From Acaudatibacter sp963835495 (GTDB lineage Bacteria; Pseudomonadota; Alphaproteobacteria; Caulobacterales; Caulobacteraceae), in contig CAWIFQ010000003.1 in assembly GCA_963835495.1 (NCBI GenBank), forward strand, positions 930,001 through 994,000: DNA of 64,000 nucleotides, written 5' to 3'. The notes under the pieces are model-generated. The model saw only the letters and a program-made list of their open reading frames with translations, had not been told where the DNA came from and did not search any database. The position numbers and the translations under genes are program-made. The first letter of the stretch is position 1; each line of letters begins with the position of its first letter. Shown piece by piece: positions 25,294-34,491 of this stretch.

Positions 25294-25797
25294 ATGAGCC
25301 TCCTCCGCACCTCGCTCGATCGCAGAGCGCTGCTTCTCTCCGCCGCGGCGTTGGCCGCCTGCAGCGCCGCCCCGACGGCCAAGGCCGGCCCGGATCGCTA
25401 CGCCGGCTCGCCCTGGCGCAAGTTGACCGAGGCCGACTGGCAGAAGCGTCTGCCGGCCCCGTCGTTCCAGGTGCTGCGCCAGGAGAGCACCGAGATCGCG
25501 TTCACCAGCCCGCTCAACGACGAGCACCGGCACGGGATCTTCGCCTGCCTCGGCTGCGGCCTGCCGCTGTTCAAGTCGGAATGGAAGTTCGACTGCGGCA
25601 CCGGCTGGCCGAGCTTCTACACCGAGATCCCGGGCGCGCTGGCCAAGAAGGCCGACTTCCAGATCGTCGAGGAGCGCACCGAGTACCACTGCGCCCAGTG
25701 CCTGGGTCACCAGGGCCACGTCTTCAACGACGGCCCGCGGCCCACCGGGCTGCGTTATTGCAACAACGGCGTGGCGCTGAAGTTCATTCCGGCCTGA
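25294..25797 (+). CDS. msrB: Exported peptide-methionine (R)-S-oxide reductase
   Basis: A 167-residue MsrB that repairs methionine-R-sulfoxide in proteins. The N-terminus MSLLRTSLDRRALLLSAAALAAC has a twin arginine before a hydrophobic stretch and a lipobox ending at Cys23, so it is probably a Tat- or Sec-exported lipoprotein acting in the periplasm. The MsrB domain has zinc-binding CLGCG and CAQC pairs, GTGWPSFY, GHVFNDGPRPTGLRYC with the catalytic cysteine, and NNGVALKFIPA (usually INS). It is encoded alone after the GNAT gene. Confidence 0.93.
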   Translation: MSLLRTSLDRRALLLSAAALAACSAAPTAKAGPDRYAGSPWRKLTEADWQKRLPAPSFQVLRQESTEIAFTSPLNDEHRHGIFACLGCGLPLFKSEWKFDCGTGWPSFYTEIPGALAKKADFQIVEERTEYHCAQCLGHQGHVFNDGPRPTGLRYCNNGVALKFIPA

Positions 25798-25930
25798 GGT
25801 GTTGCGGCGCTGCGGCGAAGTTTGTAAGGCTTGGCCGCGCGCTGAGGCGAAGCCCGGCCGCAATTCTCCCTGACATTCGTCACACCGACCCGCGTCGGCC
25901 GCTGGACCGCGCCGGTCAGGAGCTTTTCCC

Positions 25931-26503
25931 ATGCAACGCTACATCCTCACCGGCGCCCCGGGCGCCGGCAAGACCGTGCTTCTCCGCGCGCTGGAACGCG
26001 CCGGCTTCGGCGTCGTCGAAGAAGCGGCCACCGACGTCATCGCCCTGGTGACGGGGCAGGGCGTGACGGAGCACTGGAACGAGCCGTCGTTCATCGAAGA
26101 GATCGTCGCGCTGCAGATCCGCCGCGAGCGGCGCGCGGACGCCTGGGCCGACGACATCGTGTTCTTCGATCGATCCCCGATCTGTACCTGGGCGCTCTGC
26201 GAATTTGCCGGCCGCGTGCCACCCGACAGCCTCGTTGAGGAGATGCGGCGCATCGAACGCGAGGGGATCTACCGGCGCCGGGTCTTCTTCGTGCGCAACC
26301 TCGGCTTCGTCACGCCAACCGAGGCGCGGCGCATCACCTTCGAGGACAGCTTGCGCTTCGAGGCGATCCACGCCGAGGTCTATCGGCGGCTTGGCTACGA
26401 ACTGGTCGACGTTCCCGCGGCGCCGCTTGGCGAACGCCTGGAAATGGTAATCGGCGCGGTAACGACGCCCCCAGAAAAGTCGGGGACAACTGCGGCGTCC
26501 TAA
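25931..26503 (+). CDS. AAA family ATPase (AAA_28/NadR-like)
   Basis: A 190-residue P-loop protein with Walker A GAPGAGKT at residues 8-15 and DIVFFDRSP as the Walker B-like segment near residue 80. The pattern EEAATDVIALV, then FDRSPICTWALCEF, fits the AAA_28 family of NadR-like kinases/ATPases. The actual substrate is unknown. The ATG at 25931 follows CAGGAGC. It ends 38 bases before a hybrid histidine kinase and may be co-transcribed with it. Confidence 0.85.
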   Translation: MQRYILTGAPGAGKTVLLRALERAGFGVVEEAATDVIALVTGQGVTEHWNEPSFIEEIVALQIRRERRADAWADDIVFFDRSPICTWALCEFAGRVPPDSLVEEMRRIEREGIYRRRVFFVRNLGFVTPTEARRITFEDSLRFEAIHAEVYRRLGYELVDVPAAPLGERLEMVIGAVTTPPEKSGTTAAS

Positions 26504-26541
26504 CGATCGGTTTGCCACGGTGGTGTTACCAATCGCCGCAG

Positions 26542-28302
26542 ATGAGAAACGCTCAGAAGACGCAGGTGATCGCCGCCGTGGCCAACCGGGCGCGGCAGAT
26601 TCGCCTGAAGATCGCCCTGGCGGCGCTGATCGGGTTCATCTTCAACTCGTTCACCGGCGTCGGCTTCGCGGTCGGCTGGTGCGGCCTCTACATCGCCAGC
26701 CAGCTGGCCGAGGCCTGGGTGTTTCGTCCCAGCCAGATCGAGCGGCGACTGGCGACGCGCTGGGGCTACGCCCAGCTGGTCGCCGCGGTGGCGGCGTCGA
26801 ACCTGCTGTTCAGCTCGTTCGGCGTCGCCGAGATGATCCGCGGCGGACCTGGCGGCGCTCTGGCCGGGGCGCTGCTGATCACCGGCGCGATCGTCAACGC
26901 GGTGACGACCACCGCTTCGTCGCGCGAGCTGTTCCTGGCCGGGCTGATCCCCCAGATCGTCTGCTTCGCCTTCCTGCCCGGCGTGGCGCTGGGCCATGGC
27001 GCGGGCGCGCTGACCGCCTCCCAGCTCGGCTTCGCCGCCTTGATGAACCTCATCGCCGCGGCGATGGCCTGGCGCCTGTTCGCCAGCGTGCTCGCCGGCG
27101 AGGACCACGCCCGGACGGAGGCTGAAGCAGCCAACACCGCCAAGAGCGAGTTCCTGGCGACGATGAGCCATGAGATCCGCACGCCGCTCAACGGGGTGCT
27201 GGGCATGGCCCAGGCCATGGCCGCCGGCGATCTCGAGCCCGACCAGCGCGATCGGCTCGACGTCATCCGCGAGTCGAGCGAGACGCTGCTCAAGGTGCTC
27301 AACGACATCCTCGACATCTCCAAGATCGAGGCGCGCAAGCTCGAGATCGAGGCGGTGGAGTTCGACCTCGGCGAGACCCTGAGTGGGGTCAACGCCACCT
27401 TCTCGCCGGTCGCGTCCCAGCGGGGCCTCGAGCTCAGCGTGCAGGTCGGTGATGCCGATGGGCTCTACCTCGGCGATCCGACCCGCGTGCGCCAGATCAT
27501 CTCAAACCTGGTCTCCAACGCGCTGAAGTTCACCGCGATCGGGTCGATCAAGATCCGCGCCGCCAGGGATGGCGAGCATGTCCGCATCGAGGTCAGCGAC
27601 ACCGGGATCGGCATCTCGCCGGAGGTGGCCTCGACGCTGTTCGCCAAGTTCGCCCAGGCCGACGTCTCGACCACGCGGCGCTATGGCGGCACTGGCCTTG
27701 GCCTGGCGATCAGCCGGGAGCTGGCCGAGCTGATGGGCGGCTCGATCACCCTCGACAGTGCGGCGGGGCGCGGTTCGACCTTCGTGGTCCGCCTACGCCT
27801 GGAGCGCGTCGGCGAGGCGCGGCGCTCGCCGCCCCCAAAGCCGCGGCAGACCACCCTGCGGATTCCCGCCGAGCCCGAACCTGGCCGGGTGCGCATCCTC
27901 GCGGCGGAAGACAACCACATCAACCGGCTGGTGCTGAAGACGCTGCTGAACCAGATCGGCCTGCATCCGGATATCGTCGGCGACGGCGCTCTGGCGGTGG
28001 AGGCCTGGCGGCACGGCGACTACGACGTGATCCTGATGGACATCCAGATGCCCGAGCTGGACGGCCTGTCGGCGACGCGAGAGATCCGCACCGAGGAAGC
28101 CGCCACCGGTCGGACCCGCACCCCGATCCTCGGGCTCACGGCCAACGCGATGTCGCACCAGGTCGAGGAATACCGCCGCGCCGGCATGGACGGCCATGTC
28201 GCCAAGCCGATCGACGTGGCCAAGCTGTTCGCGGCGCTGGAAGCTGTGCTCGGCGGCGGGGCGGAGGCGGAGGAACTGGCAGCGGTCGGCCTGCGGGCCT
28301 AG
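26542..28302 (+). CDS. Membrane-bound hybrid sensor histidine kinase
   Basis: A 586-residue protein. Five or six hydrophobic segments (residues about 20-190) form a membrane sensor without a periplasmic domain. They are followed by a HisKA domain with the phospho-accepting His210 in FLATMSHEIRTPLNG, a HATPase_c domain (NLVSNALKFT, DTGIGIS, GTGLGLAIS) and a C-terminal receiver with Asp500 in DVILMDIQMPELDG and the lysine in HVAKPID. ATG 26542 is preferred; an upstream TTG at 26512 is possible. No separate HPt or regulator gene is adjacent, so the phosphorelay partner is elsewhere. It converges with phaC, 4 bases apart. Confidence 0.93.
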   Translation: MRNAQKTQVIAAVANRARQIRLKIALAALIGFIFNSFTGVGFAVGWCGLYIASQLAEAWVFRPSQIERRLATRWGYAQLVAAVAASNLLFSSFGVAEMIRGGPGGALAGALLITGAIVNAVTTTASSRELFLAGLIPQIVCFAFLPGVALGHGAGALTASQLGFAALMNLIAAAMAWRLFASVLAGEDHARTEAEAANTAKSEFLATMSHEIRTPLNGVLGMAQAMAAGDLEPDQRDRLDVIRESSETLLKVLNDILDISKIEARKLEIEAVEFDLGETLSGVNATFSPVASQRGLELSVQVGDADGLYLGDPTRVRQIISNLVSNALKFTAIGSIKIRAARDGEHVRIEVSDTGIGISPEVASTLFAKFAQADVSTTRRYGGTGLGLAISRELAELMGGSITLDSAAGRGSTFVVRLRLERVGEARRSPPPKPRQTTLRIPAEPEPGRVRILAAEDNHINRLVLKTLLNQIGLHPDIVGDGALAVEAWRHGDYDVILMDIQMPELDGLSATREIRTEEAATGRTRTPILGLTANAMSHQVEEYRRAGMDGHVAKPIDVAKLFAALEAVLGGGAEAEELAAVGLRA

Positions 28303-28306
28303 CGGG

Positions 28307-30319
28307 CTAGGACTTCACCTTCACATAGCTGCCAGGCGCGTCCTCGATCGGCTTCAGCGGCCCCTTCGCGGGGTCGCGGGCGGGGACCTGGCCGCCGGAG
28401 CTTCGCCTTCAGCCAGACCACCCAGTCCGGCCACCAGGAGCCGGGATGCTCGGTCGCGCCGGCCATCCACTCTTCGACCGTCGCCGGCAGCGCAGCGTTG
28501 GTCCAGTGCTGGTACTTCTTGGCGTCCGGGTGGTTGATCACCCCGGCGATGTGGCCCGAGCCCGCCATCATGAAGGTCACCGGCCCGCCGAACAGCCGCG
28601 CGCCCTTGTAGACCGAGCGGTAGGGGGCGATGTGGTCCTCCCTGCGACGACTGCACGTAGATCGGCGTCTTCACCGTGCCGAGGTCGAGCCGCACGCCGT
28701 CCAGCACCAGCTCGCCCTTGGCCAGCGCGTTCTCGCCGTAGAACTTGCGCAGATAGAACAGGTGCAGGGTCTTCGGCATCCGGGTCTGGTCGGCGTTCCA
28801 GAACAGCAGGTCGAACGGCCGCGGCTCCTTGCCCATCAGGTAGTTGTTGACGAAGAAGCTCCAGATCAGGTCGTTGGAGCGCAGCGCGTTGAAGGTGTCG
28901 GCCATCGTCTGGCCGGAGAGCACCCCGCCGCCGGCGTCCATCTTCTTCTCCAGCTCGGCCAGCCAGTCCTCGTTGGTGAACAGCAGCAGGTCGCCCGCCT
29001 CGGAGAAGTCCTGCTGGGCGGCGAAGAAGGTCGCCGAAGCGATCCGCTTGTCGCCCGCGCGCCGCCATGTGGGCCAGGGCGCAGGAGAGCAGGGTGCCGC
29101 CGATGCAGTAGCCGACCGTGTTCACCTGCGTCGACGCCGGCCTGCTTCATCACCGCGTCGGTGGCCGCGTAGATGCCCTCCTTGAGGTAGTCCTCGAAGG
29201 TCCGGGTGGCGAGCGCGGAGTCCGGATTGACCCAGGAGGTGACGAACACGGTGATCCCCTGGCTCGTCAGCCAGCGGATCATCGAGTTCTCGGGCCGCAG
29301 GTCGAGGATGTAGTACTTGTTGATCCAGGGCGGGAAGATCAGCAGCGGGATCTCGCACACCGTCTCGGTGGTCGGCGAGAACTGCAGGATCTGGATCAGC
29401 TCGTTCTGGAAGATGACCTTGCCGGGCGCGGTGGCGACGTTCTCGCCCACCTTGAACTGCGGTGAAGTCGGTCTGGCTGATCGAGAGCTGGCCGCCGCCG
29501 CGCGCCAGGTCGGCGGCGAAGTTCTCCATGCCCTTGACGATGCTCTCGCCGTTGGTCTGCATCGCCTCGCGCAGCGCGGCGGGGTTGGAGAGCAGGAAGT
29601 TGGACGGCGAGAGATCGCGTCGGTCAGCATCTTGGTGAAGAACTCGACCCGGCGCTTGGTGATCGGCGTCGACGCCCTCGACCCCGCCCACCAGCTCGTT
29701 CAGCCAGTCGGAGGTGATCAGGTATGACTGCTTGATCACGTCGAACACCGGGTTGGAGGTCCAATCCGGGTCGGCGAAGCGCTTGTCGCCCTTCTCCGGA
29801 CGGATGACTTCGCCGGGCGTCTCTCCGCCGGCGCGCTGGGCCGCGACCTTCCAGAGGTCCATGTAGCGGCCGAACAGGTCGGCCTGCGCGCGCATCAGGC
29901 GGTCGGGCTGCGCCGCCAGGCGGCCCATCACCTCGCTGAGCGCCGGGGCGACGTGGAACGGGTCAGGGGTCAGCGCCGATGGCCGATCGGCCTGGCGCAG
30001 CGCCGCTTCGGCGATCGCGCCCTGGGCGGTCATCGCCGCGCGGGCGAGGTTGAGCGACAGCTGTCTCCAGCGACTCCCGCTGCGTGGGCGAGAGGTATTC
30101 CAGGCTCACGCCGCCCGAGGCGCCGGCCGAAGCCTGCTCCGGGCGGGGCGGCGCGGCGGCTGGCGGAGCGGTGGCCTGGGCGGCGGCTTCCACGCGCGAT
30201 GCGGGCTTTGCCTTCGCCGTTCGGGGCTTCGCGGTCCCAGGCTTCGTGGCCCCAGCCTTGGCGGCGCTGGCGCGCTTCCTGGCGCGCGGCGCAGCCTGGG
30301 CGGCGTTCGAATCTGTCAT
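28307..30319 (-). CDS. phaC: Class I poly(3-hydroxyalkanoate) polymerase, eight frame breaks
   Basis: PHA synthase of about 660 residues that makes polyhydroxybutyrate granules. The gene starts at ATG 30319 after GAGGAGAG, with an Ala/Lys/Pro-rich N-terminal extension. Recognisable blocks in order are ADPDWTSNPVFDVIKQSYLI, SPSNFLLSNPAALREA, ISQTDFTAFKVGENVA, PLLIFPPWINKYYILDL, NTVGYCIGGTLL with the catalytic cysteine, RPFDLLFWNADQTRMP and GSGHIAGVINHP, ending near DAPGSYVKVKS with TAG at 28307. Frame breaks lie near 28400, 28644, 29056, 29129, 29457, 29612, 29664 and 30061, mostly single extra bases. No other pha gene is adjacent. Confidence 0.92.
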
Positions 30320-30408
30320 AACAACTCTCCTCGACCCGGCTTCAGCTCTGGTCGACGGACGCCTGCGCGCCTTCCGTCCCGCCCCATGATGTCATAAGAG
30401 GCCAGGAT

Positions 30409-30851
30409 ATGAATGGTTGCCGGGCCAAATATTCCAGCCTCGCCGTCCGCGCGCTGTTCGCGGCGCTTGTGGCGGCGAGCGTCGCGGCCGGTCAAGCCGT
30501 GGCCGCGCCGACGTCGCAGTCGTCGACTTCGCCGGCGCTGAGCGCGATCGCGGAAGGCGGAAAAGCCGTCGGTGCGACCGACCTTCGCCCACATTCCTCC
30601 AGCGCCGACCGACGTGCGTCCGTTCGTGGCCTGGCGGGCCGCGATCGCCGATACGAAGCACGTCGGCGCCCAGACCGACGCGGAGGCGGTGGCGGGGCCC
30701 TGGACCCTGAGCGACACGCAGGGCTGGGCCGACCGCGCCCGCGCCGAAGCCAATCCGCCCGCGCCGATGACCGCGCCCGCCCAGGGTGACACCGACGCCT
30801 TCGTCAGAGCGATGCTGCGCGCGAGCTACGCCGCCTCCGCGGGCGCACTAG
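30409..30851 (+). CDS. Exported protein of unknown function, two frame breaks
   Basis: Divergent from phaC. The N-terminus MNGCRAKYSSLAVRALFAALVAASVAAGQAVAAP is a signal peptide. One extra base near 30583 shifts the frame, after which FAHIPPAPTDVRPFVAWRAAI and GPWTLSDTQGWADRARAEANPP follow; a second extra base near 30815 would give the natural-looking end FVRAMRARATPPPRAH and a TAG at 30849. About 146 residues in all. No domain is recognised. The 3' end is an inference: read straight through, the frame would run into the next gene. Confidence 0.55.
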
Positions 30852-30961
30852 GCCGGCGGGGGCGCAAGTCGCAAGCCACTTCCCGAAACCTGCTTGGCGG
30901 ACCCCGGCGACGGGGTCTATTCCAGGCCGCCCGCGCCCCACGAGCGCCAGGACCCGGCACC

Positions 30962-32196
30962 ATGACCCCCGATTTTCCCCGCATCCGACGCCTGCCGCCC
31001 TACGTCTTCGAGGAGGTGAACCGCCTCAAGGCCCGCCTGCGCGGCCGAGGGCGTCGACATCATCGACTTCGGCATGGGCAACCCCGACATGCCGACCCCC
31101 AAGCACATCGTCGACAAGCTGATCGAGACCGCGCGCGACCCCAAGACCGGCCGCTACTCGGCCTCCAAGGGCATTCCCGGCCTGCGCCGCGCCATGGCCG
31201 GCTACTACGCCCGCCGCTTCGGCGTGAAGCTGGACCCCGACACCGAGGTGATCGCCACGCTGGGCTCGAAGGAGGGCTTCGCCAACCTGGCCCAGGCCGT
31301 CACCGGCGCCGGGCGACGTGATCATCTGCCCCGACCCGGCCTATCCGATCCACGCCTACGGCTTCATCATCGCCGGCGGGGTGATCCGCCACGTGCCGGC
31401 GCTGTCGCCGGAGCAGTATCTCTCCGGGGTCAGCCGGGCGGTGCGCAATCGCTCGCCGCCGCCGAAGGTGCTGGTGCGTCAGCTACCCGTCGAACCCCAC
31501 CGCCCAGTGGGTCGACCTCGAGTTCTACAAGGACGCCGTCGCCCTGGCGAAGAAGCACGACATGCTGGTGCTGTCCGACATCGCCTATTCGGAGATCTAT
31601 TTCGACAACAACCCGCCGCCGTCGATCCTGCAGGTCGAGGGCGCCAGGGACATCGCCGTCGAGGTCAATTCGCTGTCCAAGACCTACGCCATGGCCGGCT
31701 GGCGGGTGGGCATGGTGGTCGGCAACGAGCGGATGTGCGCGGCGCTGGCGCGGGTGAAGTCCTACCTCGACTACGGCGCCTTCACCCCGATCCAGGTCGC
31801 CGCCGTCGCGGCGCTGAACGGCCCGCAGGACTGCGTCGACGAGATCCGCGCGACCTACAAGTCGCGCCGCGACGTGCTGGTGACGTCGATGGCCCGCGCG
31901 GGCTGGGATATTCCCGTCGCCGCCGGCCTCGATGTTCGCCTGGGCGCCGCTGCCCGAGGCCTTCCGCGAGGCCGGCTCGATGCTGTTCTCCAAGCTGCTG
32001 ATCGAGCAGGCCGGCGTCGCCGTCGCGCCCGGCGTCGCGCTTCGGCGAGTACGGCGAGGGCTATGTGCGCATCGGCCTGGTGGAGAACGAGCACCGCATC
32101 CGCCAGGCGGCGCGCAACGTGAAGCGGTTCCTGGACCAGTCGGGCCAGCATCTCAGCGCGGCGCGAGAAACCGCCGCGCGCGAGGCCGCGAAATGA
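30962..32196 (+). CDS. Class I/II aminotransferase (AlaC-like), five extra bases
   Basis: PLP-dependent aminotransferase of about 410 residues, of the AlaC/LL-diaminopimelate-aminotransferase-like group. MTPDFPRIRRLPPYVFEEVNRLKA opens the protein; then IDFGMGNPDMPTPKHIVD, RYSASKGIPGLRRAMAGYY, YPSNPTAQWVD, VLSDIAYSEIYFD and the PLP lysine in VEVNSLSKTYAMAGWRVG. AlaC interconverts alanine and pyruvate, but substrate preference cannot be read here. Extra bases lie at about 31043, 31311, 31477, 31927 and 32040; all pieces join in order. The TGA overlaps the hom ATG by 4 bases, suggesting coupled translation. Confidence 0.9.
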
Positions 32197-33493
32197 GCGA
32201 ACCGGCGAAACCCTGGCGCATCGGCGTCGCGGGCCTTGGCACCGTCGGCGGCGGTCTGCTGAACCTGATCGGCGAGCGGCCGGGCTTCTCGCCGGTCGGG
32301 CGCGAGGTGGTCGTCACCGGCGTCTCGGCCCGCTCGCGCAGCCGGCCCGCGCCCGGTCGACATCTCCAACCTGCCCTGGTTCGACGACCCCGTGGCGCTG
32401 GCCGCTTCGCCGGACAACGACCTCTTCGTCGAACTGATCGGCGGCTCGGACGGGCCGGCCAAGGCCGCGGTCGAGGCGGCGCTGCAGGCCGGCAAGCCGG
32501 TGGTCACCGCCAACAAGGCGCTGATCGCCGAGCATGGCGCCGAGCTCGCCGCCCTGGCCGAGGCCGCCGATGTGCCGCTGCTGTTCGAGGCGGCGGTGAT
32601 GGGCGGCACGCCGGCGGTGAAGATGCTGCGCGAGGCCATGGTCGGCGACGAGGTCGAGGCGGTCGCCGGCATCCTCAACGGCACCTGCAACTACATCCTG
32701 ACCGAGATGGAGGCGACCGGGCGGGCGTTCGCCGACGTGCTCGCCGAGGCCCAGCGCCTGGGCTACGCCGAGGCCGACCCGACCATGGACGTCGGCGGCT
32801 TCGACGCGGCGCACAAGATCACCATCCTCGCGGCGCTGGCGTTCGGCTGCGCGCCGACCTACGCCGCCGCCGAGATCGAGGGGATCGAGGCGATCGAGCC
32901 GATCGACATCCGCCTGGCCAAGGATCTCGGCTATCGCATCAAGCTGGTCGCCAGCGCGGTGCAAGTCGGCCGAGGGCGTTTCGGTCAGCGTCCATCCGGC
33001 GCTGGCGCCGCTGGCCCACCCGCTGGCCGCAGGCCGGTGGGCCGCTGAACGCGCTGTTCATCGAGGGCAAGCAGATCGGCCGCATCTTCATCCAGGGCCC
33101 GGGCGCCGGCGCGGGACCGACCGCCGCGGCGGTCGCCGCCGACATCGCCGACGTGATGACCGGCGCGCGCCGGCCGGTGTTCCAGGCGCCGGCGGGGCGG
33201 CTGAAGCCGTTCGCCCCGGTCGACGCCAGGACGCCAGATCGGCCGCGCCTACATCCGCCTGATGGTCCGCGACGAGCCGGGCGTGATCGCCGCGGTGTCC
33301 GAGACGCTGGCCGAGGCGCGGCGTCTCGATCGACAGCTTCCTGCAAAAGCCGGTGGAGGACGCCGGCGTGGCGCCGATCGTGCTTACCACCCACGCCGCG
33401 CCCGAGGAGGTGATCCTCGAGGCGGTGCGGCGCATGCGCGACCTGGCGGTGCTGGTCGAGACGCCGCGCATGATCCGCATCGCCCGCATCTGA
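32193..33493 (+). CDS. hom: Homoserine dehydrogenase, five extra bases
   Basis: NAD(P)-dependent enzyme that reduces aspartate semialdehyde to homoserine, the branch to Thr and Met. The Rossmann start is WRIGVAGLGTVGGGLLNL; then ELIGGSDGPAKAAVEAAL, VVTANKALIAEHG, FEAAVMGGTPAVKMLREAM, GILNGTCNYILTEM, EADPTMDVGGFDAAHKITILAAL, and a C-terminal ACT domain (AYIRLMVRDEPGVIAAVS). Frame breaks by one extra base occur near 32346, 32962, 33032, 33234 and 33319. About 430 residues after repair, the normal length. Essential for prototrophy. The hom-glpX-recJ order follows. Confidence 0.93.
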
Positions 33494-33534
33494 GAATCCG
33501 CAGACAATAGATTGCAACGGCTGGAGGCCGCTCG

Positions 33535-34490
33535 ATGAGTTCAAACGTTGCTGGATCGCAGCCTGGTCATGGAGGCGGTCCGCGTCACCGAGGCGGCCGC
33601 CATCGCCGCCTGGGAACTGGCCGGCCGCGGCGACGAGAAGGCGGCCGACCAGGCCGCGGTCGACGCCATGCGCACCGCGCTCAACGAGCTGGCGATCGAC
33701 GGCGTGATCGTGATCGGCGAGGGCGAGCGCGACGAAGCGCCGATGCTCTACATCGGCGAGAAGGTGGGGAAGGGGAACGGCCCGCGGATCGACATCGCGC
33801 TCGATCCGCTGGAGGGCACCACGCTCACCGCCAAGGCGATGGCCAACGCGCTGGCGGTGATGGCGTGGGCGCCCGCCGGCACCATGCTGCACGCGCCCGA
33901 CACCTACATGGACAAGATCGCCTGCGGTCCCGGCTATCCGGCCGGGGTGATCGACCTGGACAAGCAGCGCCGGCGACAACGCCAGGGCGATGGCCAAGGC
34001 CAAGGGCGTCGACATCTCCGAGATCACCGTCTGCGTGCTCGACCGGCCGCGCCACGCCGAGATCATCGCCTCGCTGCGCGACGTCGGCGCGCGGGTCTAC
34101 CTGATCACCGACGGCGACGTGGCCGGCGTGATGAACACCGCCGATCCGGAGACCGGCGTCGATCTCTATGTCGGGCAGGGCGGCGCGCCGGAGGGCGTGC
34201 TGGCCTGCGCGGCGCTGAAATGCGTCGGCGGGCAGTTCCAGGGCCGTCTGGTGTTCCGCAACGCCGACGAGCGGGCGAGGGCGGAGCGGCTGGGCATCAC
34301 CGACTTCGACAAGAAGTACGACCTGCACGAGATGGTGCGCGCCGACGCCATCTTCGCCGCCACCGGCGTCACCACGGGCGCGCTGCTCGACGGCGTGAAG
34401 ATCGCCGGCGGCTTCGTGCACACCCACACCCTGGTGATGAACTCCGCCAGCCACACGGTGCGCGAAGTGCGCATGAAGCGTCCGATCTGA
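33535..34490 (+). CDS. glpX: Class II fructose-1,6-bisphosphatase, two extra bases
   Basis: GlpX-type fructose bisphosphatase (about 317 residues) for gluconeogenesis. It starts MSSNV at ATG 33535 after GGAGGC; an extra G at 33550 (GTT-G-CTG) and an extra base near 33965 break the frame. Repaired text reads LDRSLVMEAVRVTEAAAIAAWELAGRGDEKAAD, the metal-binding GEGERDEAPMLYIGE, DPLEGTTLTAKAMANALAVM, then YLITDGDVAGVMNT and NSASHTVREVRMKRPI. It lies between hom and recJ, one base before the recJ start. Confidence 0.93.
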
Positions 34491-34491
34491 C

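Noticed and set aside
22995..33970. Programmed +1 frameshifting as an explanation for the many interrupted genes
   Set aside because: There is no common slippery sequence, stop codon or stimulatory structure at the sites, and different sites within one gene have unrelated contexts. Artefact is simpler.
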